A stretch of 64,000 nt of DNA from assembly GCF_000714815.1 (NCBI RefSeq), contig NZ_JMIH01000015.1, positions 124,001 through 188,000 on the forward strand. Reading direction: 5' to 3'. Source of the DNA: Anditalea andensis. GTDB taxonomy: Bacteria; Bacteroidota; Bacteroidia; Cytophagales; Cyclobacteriaceae. The position numbers and the translations under genes are program-made. Shown here one piece after another: positions 35,550-43,320 of this stretch (position 1 is the first letter of the stretch; each line of letters begins with the position of its first letter). The notes beneath the pieces were generated by a model. It was not told where the DNA came from. It did no database searches and saw only the letters and a program-made list of their open reading frames with translations.

Positions 35550-36917
35550 ATGATCTATAATTCCATCATCGAGACCATCGGAAATACTCCTATGGTTAGG
35601 TTAAATAAATTGAACCAGGGTATAAAAGGTGAAGTACTTGTCAAAGTAGAATACTTTAACCCTGGAAACTCCATGAAAGACCGTATGGCCATTAAAATGG
35701 TGGAAGATGCGGAAAAAGAAGGTCTGTTAAAGCCAGGAGGAACTATAATAGAGGGCACCAGCGGCAATACAGGGATGGGCCTGGCTTTAGCTGCTATAGC
35801 TAAAGGGTATAAATGTATCTTTACCATGGCTGATAAGCAGTCAAAAGAAAAAATAGATATACTAAAAGCAGTGGGTGCAGAGGTGATCGTCTGCCCTACC
35901 AATGTATCTCCAGAGGATCCCCGCTCCTACTATTCAGTAGCAAAAAAACTGAATCAGGACATACCCAATTCTTTCTATCCCAACCAATATGATAACTTAT
36001 CCAACTGGAGGGCACACTATGAAACTACAGGCCCTGAGATCTGGAATGATACTGAGGGAACGGTTACTCACTATGCTGCTGGTGTGGGTACTGGCGGTTC
36101 TATGTCCGGTACTGCTAAATATCTGAAAGAACAGAATCCGGCTATTGTTACTGTAGGAATAGATACATATGGTTCTGTCTTTAAGAAGTATAAGGAAACA
36201 GGTATTTTTGACGAAAATGAAATTTATCCTTATTTGACTGAGGGCATAGGGGAAGATATATTGCCAAAGAACGTAGATTTTTCCGTTATCGACCACTTCG
36301 TCAAAGTCACTGACAAAGATGCTGCTGTAATGACCCGTCGTTTAAGTAGGGAAGAGGGGCTTTTCGTAGGATGGTCCTGTGGATCTGCAGTACATGGAGC
36401 ACTGGAATATGCCAGAGAAAACCTCCAAGAAGGGGACAGGATGGTGATTATCCTACCGGATCATGGAACCAGGTACCTTGGGAAGGTGTATAATGATGAC
36501 TGGATGAGAAACCACGGCTTCTTAGAAGATAAAACGTACGGCACAGCCAGAGATATACTGTCAGGTAGAAATGGCTCATATGAACTAACGGTAGTTAGAA
36601 AACAAGATACGGTGAAGGAAGCTATAGCGATCATGAACAATAAAGGGGTATCGCAGATCCCCGTATTGGAGAAAGGTAATGTGATAGGAAGTCTTACAGA
36701 CAGTAAATTATTGAGCAAATTAATCGATAATCCTAAGCTTAAAGACGCTCCAGTCAGTGATGTAATGGAGGATGCTATGAAATTTGTTGCTTTGGACAGT
36801 ACACTTGATGTATTATCTTCATTGGTAAATAAAGAAAAGGCAGTATTGGTAAGAGATCATCTCGACCAGATCCATATCATTACTAAGCATGACATTCTCG
36901 AAGCAGCCACTAAATAA
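35550..36917 (+). CDS. Cystathionine beta-synthase (PLP enzyme with CBS pair)
   Basis: Protein of 455 aa. The PLP fold-type II core (about residues 1-320) has the Schiff-base Lys43 in 'NPGNSMKDRMA', the phosphate loop 'EGTSGNTGMG' and 'GVGTGGSMSGTAKYLKE'. Two CBS domains close it ('DTVKEAIAIMNNKGVSQIP', 'VSDVMEDAMKFVALDST'). This arrangement is that of cystathionine beta-synthase, which makes cystathionine from serine and homocysteine; some relatives act as cysteine synthases. The CBS pair suggests allosteric control by adenosyl ligands. It is monocistronic. Confidence 0.9.
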   Translation: MIYNSIIETIGNTPMVRLNKLNQGIKGEVLVKVEYFNPGNSMKDRMAIKMVEDAEKEGLLKPGGTIIEGTSGNTGMGLALAAIAKGYKCIFTMADKQSKEKIDILKAVGAEVIVCPTNVSPEDPRSYYSVAKKLNQDIPNSFYPNQYDNLSNWRAHYETTGPEIWNDTEGTVTHYAAGVGTGGSMSGTAKYLKEQNPAIVTVGIDTYGSVFKKYKETGIFDENEIYPYLTEGIGEDILPKNVDFSVIDHFVKVTDKDAAVMTRRLSREEGLFVGWSCGSAVHGALEYARENLQEGDRMVIILPDHGTRYLGKVYNDDWMRNHGFLEDKTYGTARDILSGRNGSYELTVVRKQDTVKEAIAIMNNKGVSQIPVLEKGNVIGSLTDSKLLSKLIDNPKLKDAPVSDVMEDAMKFVALDSTLDVLSSLVNKEKAVLVRDHLDQIHIITKHDILEAATK

Positions 36918-36952
36918 GAGTATTAAATATAGATAATCATTTTAACTTAAAA

Positions 36953-36980
36953 CAAATGCACAGTCATCACTGTGCATTTG
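36953..36980 (+). terminator. Hairpin after the CBS gene
   Basis: CAAATGCACAG (36953-36963) and CTGTGCATTTG (36970-36980) form a perfect 11-bp stem with a 6-nt loop. The following CTGTTTAC is a poor U-run. It ends 12 nt before the next start codon, so it may also shield that gene's ribosome-binding region. Confidence 0.6.
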
Positions 36981-36992
36981 CTGTTTACTAGT

Positions 36993-37625
36993 ATGAATAA
37001 AAAAAGTTTGTTGCTGCTAATAGAAGAGGGGTATGAATTTGATGTAGAAAATTCACTTAGAAAAGGCTGGGAGATTTTTAGTTTAAATATCATAAACTCA
37101 TTAGCTTATATGATGTTTATATTTTCTATTCAGCTTATGGTGGTGCTATACATGCCTGAGTTGATGTTGTTATATAGCATATTGGTATTTCCAGCCCTGA
37201 TTTGTGGGTTTTTTCTAGTAGCTAATAAATCCAGCCAAAATGAACCGGTAACTTACCCGGATTTTTTTAAGGGGTTTAAATATTATATACCGCTGGTGCT
37301 TATAAATGTAGTTGGCCAGGTTTTGGTGGCATTGGGTATTTTTGTGCTCATATTACCAGGGATTTTTCTGACAGTAAGTTATATGTTTGCATTTTTGATT
37401 GCGTTATTTGCTGGAACTGACTTTTGGCAGTCGTTGGAATTAAGCCGTAAATTAATCTATTTGAATTTTAAGAAATTTTTTATATTGTTTTTATTGTTAG
37501 TGGTACTGAATGTGATAGGAGCACTTATACTTATAGGTCTTTTGATTACAGTACCTTTTTCTATGTACGTGATTTATGCAGCTTTTGAAACCGTCACCCG
37601 GAATGCTGTTACAGAAGAAGAATAA
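36993..37625 (+). CDS. Membrane protein of unknown function
   Basis: Protein of 210 aa with about five hydrophobic segments, beginning with a soluble N terminus 'ENSLRKGWEIFSLN'. The pattern (Gly-rich segment 'GIFVLILPGIFLTVSYMFAF', then 'NVIGALILIGLLITVPFSMY') recalls the glycerophosphodiester phosphodiesterase membrane-domain / DUF975-like proteins. I chose ATG at 36993; the frame reaches back to 36972 through the hairpin. It is 31 bp upstream of the histidine kinase start. Function unknown. Confidence 0.75.
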   Translation: MNKKSLLLLIEEGYEFDVENSLRKGWEIFSLNIINSLAYMMFIFSIQLMVVLYMPELMLLYSILVFPALICGFFLVANKSSQNEPVTYPDFFKGFKYYIPLVLINVVGQVLVALGIFVLILPGIFLTVSYMFAFLIALFAGTDFWQSLELSRKLIYLNFKKFFILFLLLVVLNVIGALILIGLLITVPFSMYVIYAAFETVTRNAVTEEE

Positions 37626-37656
37626 AGATGGGAATTGAATCATTGATAAAAATAAA

Positions 37657-40194
37657 TTGGAAAAAACAAATTCGAATTTCAAGGCACGTTCAAGGGTAAT
37701 AACTGGGTTTATACTGGCCATTCTTTTAATAGTAGTGGTGAGTATCATCACCTTTTTCAGTGTCAGCAAACTACTGAATACAGTAGAAGCTTTGGCTGAG
37801 CCAAGCGATCGCTTAAGGCAATTAAATGGCCTTTTGGCTGATATTTATCAGTTGGATCGGGCTCAGGGCAGGGTGGAGACAGATTCCGCAGAGGAGCTTA
37901 ACTATCTCCAGAAGATCGAAAACAGATTGCTGGAACTAGAAAGTTATTCCACTGATTCAGCCGAAGTCTCTCAGTTAAAAAAAATCAGCTACAATGTCAA
38001 TGAACTTCTATTGGTTTATAATGGCCTAGATGAGGTGAAGTATAATCTTATTAACAGGAATTTCAGCCGCGAGGCATTGAAGAATATTGAAACTAAAATC
38101 AGGCGTCAGGAAGAGTTAAACCGCCATCAGAGCATAGGGAGGATAAGGGTAAACTCACCTGTAAGAAGGACTCTAAACGAAAGGAATCTGCCTGAATCCG
38201 ACACCAGTCCAAGGAGAGCCCGCCGCGATACACTTTCAAGCCCTACCGCTGAGCTTTTGACCCCTGACGAAAGGGCGAATCTAAGACAGATTTTTTCTAT
38301 TTTAAACATCAATCCTAACCGTGGGGATACCACCTTAGCCGCACTGAACCAGACCAGGGCTGATTCCATTCTTTATGCTGTCAGAAACACCGTGTTGGAA
38401 ATCAATTCGCAGGAGCAACAGTTAAGGTCACAGCTGGCTGCATTGGAATATGACCTGCAGGAAAAGAACAAAGTCATTATAGCTGATATTCAGACAGTCA
38501 TAACCTCTTTGCAAAGAGCTGTCCTGGCAGATGCCAGGTCACAGAACCACGCTGCATATGACCTTACATTTAATGTCTCCATCCTTTTAGGAGTATTGAT
38601 TATCATAGGGGTTATAGGCTCCTCAGCATTTATTTATAGCATCCTATCTGAAATCAATAAAGCCCAAGAGTATAGGCAAAGACTGGAGGAAGCCAAGTTA
38701 CGATCAGATAATCTGGCAAAAGCAAAACAGTATTTTTTAGCCAACATGAGCCACGAAATCAGAAACCCTTTACATGCTATACAAGGGTATAATGAAGCGC
38801 TTCAAAAAACTATTCTGGATAAGGATCAGAAAGGATATGTGGATATGGTAAGTTTTGCTTCTCAAACCCTTTCATCTATTGTAAACGATATCCTGGATTT
38901 ATCTAAATTAGAAGCAGGTAAAATTACGATAGATCAGCGTCCATTTGATCAGCATAAGTTTTTTTCTACCATCAGGGATTTTTTTAAAATGAAAGTAGAG
39001 GAAAAAAATCTTCAATTTATCTGGGAAGCCACGCTTCCGGAAAACAAATGGCTGGAAGGTGATGAACTGAGGTTAAATCAAATTTTGAATAACCTGATCA
39101 GTAATGCCTATAAATTCACTGATAAGGGTTCTATACATGTGGCCATCCAATATGAAGACGGTAATTTATTAATGACCGTGGCGGATACCGGCATGGGTAT
39201 GTCTAAGGATATTAAAGAAAATCTTTTTCAGGAGTTTAATCAGGGGGACAGTTCCATTACCAGAAAATTTGGGGGTACAGGACTCGGTTTATCTATAGTT
39301 AAAAAACTAGTAGAACACCAAAATGGCCAAATCTCTTATGAAAGCGAGATCGGGAAAGGAACGACTTTTAAAGTAGTGCTTCCTGCATTGTTGGTAGATC
39401 CAATTAAGGAAGCATGTGAAGAGGTTACTTATGCGCTGGATGGGATAAAAGTTTTATTGATAGATGACGATAAGATAGGTATTAGGTTTGCACAGTTGCT
39501 GTTAGAAAGCAACGGAGCTATTGTTACGAAGTATATCGGGGGATTAGCCTTTGTGAAAAATTTTGTGCCCCAGCATTTTGATATTGCATTGGTGGATATA
39601 CAGATGCCGGAGATTAGTGGTTATGATGTTTTAAAAAGATTAAGGAAGGAGCACGGATTTAAAGATCTTCCTATTTTGGCCATTACTGCCAATGTATTTG
39701 CAGAAGAAAAAGAAAAACTTTCTGAATATGGCTTTGATGGGATCTTACTTAAACCTTTTAAAGAAAATGAATTGAAAAAGGCCATAGCCGAAACTATTGG
39801 TCTGTTACCTTTAGATACGCTTAAAATGGAAAATACAGCAGGTCAAAGCCAGTCTTACTCTTTAGAAGACCTCGAGAAATTTTGTATGGGAGATAAGGAT
39901 TTATTGGGTGAGGTTTTATTTGATTATTACCATGAAACCCTAAATAATTTGGAGGAAATTTCTTCAGCCCTATCAAAAGATGATTATCAGGCGATATTAG
40001 AAATAGCACATAAATTGTCCAGTAGGTTAGGCCAGTTGAAAATAAGCGCTTCGGCACTCGCCAGAGATATAGAAATCGATATCAAAAATGATAGGTTTGA
40101 AAATGTAATACCTCAGGTCAATAAATTGGTTACAGAGACCGAAGCGGTAATGGAAGAACTCATGAAAAACGAAAAAATAGAGATTACACCTTAA
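37657..40194 (+). CDS. Hybrid sensor histidine kinase with receiver and HPt domains
   Basis: Protein of 845 aa. A membrane segment (about 14-35), a periplasmic helical sensor (about 36-300, with an Arg/Thr/Pro-rich low-complexity part near 165-200), and a second membrane segment ('NVSILLGVLIIIGVIGSSAF') come first. Next are HisKA with His366 in 'NMSHEIRNPLHAIQG', HATPase ('NNLISNAYKFTDKG', 'FGGTGLGLSIVKKLV'), a receiver ('VLLIDDDKIG', 'ALVDIQMPEISG') and a C-terminal HPt ('LEIAHKLSSRLGQL'). The start is a TTG at 37657; a stop lies at 37636 in frame with no ATG after it. It ends one base from the convergent NtrC-type regulator. Confidence 0.88.
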   Translation: MEKTNSNFKARSRVITGFILAILLIVVVSIITFFSVSKLLNTVEALAEPSDRLRQLNGLLADIYQLDRAQGRVETDSAEELNYLQKIENRLLELESYSTDSAEVSQLKKISYNVNELLLVYNGLDEVKYNLINRNFSREALKNIETKIRRQEELNRHQSIGRIRVNSPVRRTLNERNLPESDTSPRRARRDTLSSPTAELLTPDERANLRQIFSILNINPNRGDTTLAALNQTRADSILYAVRNTVLEINSQEQQLRSQLAALEYDLQEKNKVIIADIQTVITSLQRAVLADARSQNHAAYDLTFNVSILLGVLIIIGVIGSSAFIYSILSEINKAQEYRQRLEEAKLRSDNLAKAKQYFLANMSHEIRNPLHAIQGYNEALQKTILDKDQKGYVDMVSFASQTLSSIVNDILDLSKLEAGKITIDQRPFDQHKFFSTIRDFFKMKVEEKNLQFIWEATLPENKWLEGDELRLNQILNNLISNAYKFTDKGSIHVAIQYEDGNLLMTVADTGMGMSKDIKENLFQEFNQGDSSITRKFGGTGLGLSIVKKLVEHQNGQISYESEIGKGTTFKVVLPALLVDPIKEACEEVTYALDGIKVLLIDDDKIGIRFAQLLLESNGAIVTKYIGGLAFVKNFVPQHFDIALVDIQMPEISGYDVLKRLRKEHGFKDLPILAITANVFAEEKEKLSEYGFDGILLKPFKENELKKAIAETIGLLPLDTLKMENTAGQSQSYSLEDLEKFCMGDKDLLGEVLFDYYHETLNNLEEISSALSKDDYQAILEIAHKLSSRLGQLKISASALARDIEIDIKNDRFENVIPQVNKLVTETEAVMEELMKNEKIEITP

Positions 40195-40195
40195 A

Positions 40196-41560
40196 CTAGG
40201 ACTGAATGCTGTATTTTTCTATTTTATTATAAAGTGTTTTCCTGTCCATATTTAAGATTTTTGCTGCTTTAGACTTATTGTACCTGACTTCTTCCAGGGT
40301 TTTGATGATCAGGCTCTTTTCCTGTTCTTCAAAACTACTTTTCAGATCTTTGGCCGCCCCTGTTTCTTCGATTGAATATTCAGGTAAAACGAGTTGAACG
40401 GGCAATACGCTTTTTTGGACCATTCCCTCCTTTGTCAATAACACTGCTCTTTTTACTATATTTTTTAATTCCCTGATATTGCCCGGCCAAGAATAAGATG
40501 AAAAGATTTCTATAACTTCATCTGAAAAACCTGGGATTTGTTTGTTAAGCGACTGATTACTTTCATTAAGAAATTTGTCTACGAAATCAAAAAGTTCATC
40601 AGGTCGGTCTCTGAGTGGGGTGGCGTGAATACTAAATTCATTGAGTCTATGGTAAAGATCTTCTCGGAATTCACCTCTTTTAGAAGCTTCTATTAAGTCC
40701 TCATTAGTTGCCACTATTATCCTTACATCTATGTGAATATCTGTATTGCCGCCAACCTTTCTAATTTTTCTTTCCTGTATAGCCCTCAGGAGTTTGATCT
40801 GGACGTCATAGCTTAAATTTCCTATTTCATCAAGGAATATAGTGCCTCCTTTTGCGCTTTCAAAATCCCCTGTTTTGTGATCCAATGCACCGGTGAAAGC
40901 TCCCTTTACATGTCCAAATAACTCGCTGGCAGCCAATTCTTTTGAAAGGGCCCCACAGTCTATGGCTATAAATGGCCCTTTGCTTCTATTGCTTTTTTCA
41001 TGGATTCGCTTGGATATAAACTCTTTGCCAGTTCCGCTTTCACCCAGCACAATTACGCTCATGTCCGTGGGAGCTACTAACTGGATGTATTCCTCCATTT
41101 TTTGGGCCTGAGCACTCCTTCCAGTCACATAGGCACCTTCAGCATTAGCATTACGGGAAGATGTGTTTTGTAGTGGTGCGTTGCTTTCCTGATCTGAAGA
41201 TTGTTTTTTAAAGGATTCTTTGACTGTAAGAAGTAGTTCATCAGGATTTACAGGTTTGGTTATGTACTCAAATGCACCCATCTTCATCGCTTTCACTGCT
41301 GTCCTGATATCTGAATAATTGGTAATAAGAATGACAGGTTTACCTGGATAATCCTGAATGGCCCTTTCCAATATCTCCATGCCAGTCCCATCAGGTAGTC
41401 TATAATCAGTAATGATCAGATCAGGGTTTTCTTTTTCTATGCACGTAAAGGCTTCCGAAACCTTTTGAACTGGAATTACTTCAAAGCTATTTGCTTGTAA
41501 AAAGTTTTTTATGATTTTGGAATAAGTCAAATCATCTTCTATCAAAAGAATTTTTTTCAT
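40196..41560 (-). CDS. NtrC-family sigma-54 dependent response regulator
   Basis: Response regulator of 454 aa: receiver (phospho-Asp in 'LIITDYRLPDGTG'), AAA+ sigma-54 interaction domain (Walker A 'GESGTGKEF', 'GAFTGA' loop, 'GTIFLDEIGNLS') and a Fis-type helix-turn-helix ('NKSKAAKILNMDRKTLYNKI'). It activates RpoN-dependent promoters when phosphorylated. The frame runs back to 41641, but the ATG at 41560 (MKKILLIEDD) is the normal start. It is convergent with the hybrid kinase; being neighbours they may be cognate, though the kinase already carries its own receiver. Confidence 0.93.
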   Translation of the reverse strand: MKKILLIEDDLTYSKIIKNFLQANSFEVIPVQKVSEAFTCIEKENPDLIITDYRLPDGTGMEILERAIQDYPGKPVILITNYSDIRTAVKAMKMGAFEYITKPVNPDELLLTVKESFKKQSSDQESNAPLQNTSSRNANAEGAYVTGRSAQAQKMEEYIQLVAPTDMSVIVLGESGTGKEFISKRIHEKSNRSKGPFIAIDCGALSKELAASELFGHVKGAFTGALDHKTGDFESAKGGTIFLDEIGNLSYDVQIKLLRAIQERKIRKVGGNTDIHIDVRIIVATNEDLIEASKRGEFREDLYHRLNEFSIHATPLRDRPDELFDFVDKFLNESNQSLNKQIPGFSDEVIEIFSSYSWPGNIRELKNIVKRAVLLTKEGMVQKSVLPVQLVLPEYSIEETGAAKDLKSSFEEQEKSLIIKTLEEVRYNKSKAAKILNMDRKTLYNKIEKYSIQS

Positions 41561-41612
41561 CTTTGTAATCAGGGTAGTATGTATTTTAATACAAAAATAC
41601 ATTAAAAAAAAG

Positions 41613-41643
41613 AAATGGCACAGAATTATTATCTGTGCCATTT
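41613..41643 (-). terminator. Terminator after the PepSY-like gene
   Basis: AAATGGCACAG (41613-41623) pairs perfectly with CTGTGCCATTT (41633-41643). On the minus strand it is followed by CTTTTTTTTAATG, a strong intrinsic terminator. Confidence 0.88.
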
Positions 41644-41670
41644 GCCTAAAATTAAGAATAGTTGGTTTAG

Positions 41671-41988
41671 TTAGGTTAAATCCTCTTTTACGGCTTCACC
41701 GGCTGCATTATATTTCTTATTTAAAATTTCCCCTGCATTGTCAAAGAACACTTCGTAATGAATTTCGCCTTCTTCGTTTGTGATTTGGTAAGCTTCGGTC
41801 ATTTGTAAATCTTTTGTCTCCGCTTTTTCAGAAATGGTTGTTTTGACAGCTTGTGGTAAGTCAGCTGGGTTTATTTTAACCCTGTCCTGGGAAGTCTGTT
41901 CTATAATTGTCGGCGTAGGGGATATGATTTGGGCTTTTACCGTAATAGCTAAAAGACTAATGGCGATAATGATTATTGATTTTTTCAT
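41671..41988 (-). CDS. Small exported PepSY-like protein
   Basis: Protein of 105 aa with a signal peptide (MKKSIIIIAISLLAITVKAQ). The rest resembles one PepSY-like (putative beta-lactamase-inhibitor-like) unit: 'LPQAVKTTISEKAETKDLQM' followed by 'YQITNEEGEIHYEVFFDNAG'. Such proteins are periplasmic in Bacteroidota and of unknown role. It overlaps the upstream lipoprotein gene by 4 bp and closes that two-gene operon. Confidence 0.75.
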   Translation of the reverse strand: MKKSIIIIAISLLAITVKAQIISPTPTIIEQTSQDRVKINPADLPQAVKTTISEKAETKDLQMTEAYQITNEEGEIHYEVFFDNAGEILNKKYNAAGEAVKEDLT

Positions 41989-42371
41989 GGCTCTTCATTT
42001 AAATTGTGTTTGTATATCTTATTACCCTCCTGATCCATGAGTATGGATTTCTTTGGCTCCATGCCCGATAAGGATTCGAAAGTTAAATCATACAATACCG
42101 CATCTTGTGATTCTTGGCTGTATTTGATCACATTAGTCAGCTGCATATGCCTTAATCTCCTGTTTTTTTCAATCTTTAATACTACTTTTATTGGAAGCTG
42201 TCCCATCAGTATGTCTTCCCCCGATACTGGGTCTGAAGGTAGGATGCTTTCATTGGTATAGCCAAAGCCAGCTTTTATGAAAGGTGTGCCATCATGAACT
42301 TCAGTTTCTGATTGACAGGCATGTAGGCTAATTATAAAAATCAGGGATAAATAAAATATATGTTTTTTCAT
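41985..42371 (-). CDS. Small lipoprotein of unknown function
   Basis: Protein of 128 aa with a lipoprotein signal ('IFYLSLIFIISLHACQSE', Cys at 19). The body contains no motif I recognise. It is the first gene of an operon with the PepSY-like protein (4-bp overlap). The two probably act together in the periplasm or outer membrane. Confidence 0.7.
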   Translation of the reverse strand: MKKHIFYLSLIFIISLHACQSETEVHDGTPFIKAGFGYTNESILPSDPVSGEDILMGQLPIKVVLKIEKNRRLRHMQLTNVIKYSQESQDAVLYDLTFESLSGMEPKKSILMDQEGNKIYKHNLNEEP

Positions 42372-42646
42372 TTTAAAAATTATTTTGAATAGTGAAATTG
42401 GGTTTTACCGTATTATATCAATAATAGGTAAATTGACTTTTTAATATTTTTTAATCATATAATCACATTATTTATGCCAGAAAAAAATGTGCCTAATTTA
42501 CTTTAATACAATTAATTATCTGAAAAAATTACAGTGATATTGATCAATAAAGGTAAACGGGCTAGGAATATGTATGGATAAGGTTAGTCTTCCCCAAATA
42601 TAGATGGAATAGAAATCCTTAAATTAAAATTCTTTTATTAATTAAT

Positions 42647-42668
42647 AATGTTTAAGGCCTTAAACATT
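42647..42668. repeat. 22-bp perfect palindrome
   Basis: AATGTTTAAGGCCTTAAACATT at 42647-42668 equals its own reverse complement. It has no loop, so as DNA it looks more like a dimeric repressor or activator site than a terminator. No regulator gene is adjacent, so the binding protein is unknown. Confidence 0.6.
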
Positions 42669-42754
42669 TTAGAAAAAAGTAAAGGTTGTTTTACTTATTG
42701 GTAAGGATTTTGTATAATTGTATATAAATAATCTATAACTCTTTGCTTGCACTT

Positions 42755-42791
42755 AACCCTCGGATGTGTGAATCCGAGGGTTTATTTTTAA
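42755..42791 (+). terminator. Orphan intrinsic terminator
   Basis: AACCCTCGGAT (42755-42765) pairs perfectly with ATCCGAGGGTT (42772-42782) around GTGTGA, followed by TATTTTTA. The GC-rich stem and U-run are strong for the plus strand, yet no plus-strand gene precedes it: the genes to the left all run the other way. It implies an unannotated plus-strand transcript, possibly a small RNA. Confidence 0.8.
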
Positions 42792-43284
42792 AGTCAGTTT
42801 AAATTTAATAAAGAAACTATTTCCACGTATTTTTTTCAGCATAAGATAGCTTACATTATATATGAACCGTTAGTACTGCTGATTATATTAAATGCTAAAT
42901 TATCTACTTGACTTTACCTTCATAAGATATGATTTTACAAATTGTGGTGTAATGCATATTTGATTTTTGCAAATAAGTTTAAAAAAGATAGCTAAAAAGT
43001 TATTTAATTAGTCTTATATCGTAAATATGTGGTCTTCTACTTCACCAAAGGATATGTTTTATGGAAGTATACATAGTACAGTTGATTTGGTTAATTTAGG
43101 CTAATGTTAACTTTATTGCAATACTATTGATGGTTATTCAGTATAAAGGATATGTGGCAGGACCTATAAATTTTAAGTAATGGTGTTAAATATCATCAAC
43201 GGACAGGCTATTTTGAATTAAATTTGAGCGGTGTGGGTTAGCATTAACATGAATAACAATCAGAAATTAGATTGAAAAAATAAT

Positions 43285-43292
43285 TACCTTTG
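43285..43292 (+). promoter_or_regulatory. Candidate -7 element for the PurF-like gene
   Basis: TACCTTTG matches TAnnTTTG 28 nt before the start codon. The -33 element is unclear. Confidence 0.35.
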
Positions 43293-43320
43293 ATGTTCCT
43301 ATTAATCCCTGCTACACCAA

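Larger units (their letters stand above)
42372..43320. other. Gene-poor 0.95-kb region
   Basis: No coding frame is supported on either strand. It holds a 22-bp perfect palindrome (42647-42668) and an orphan plus-strand terminator (42755-42791), both listed separately, and a candidate promoter element just before the PurF-like gene. The remainder is AT-rich without recognisable structure. Confidence 0.6.
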
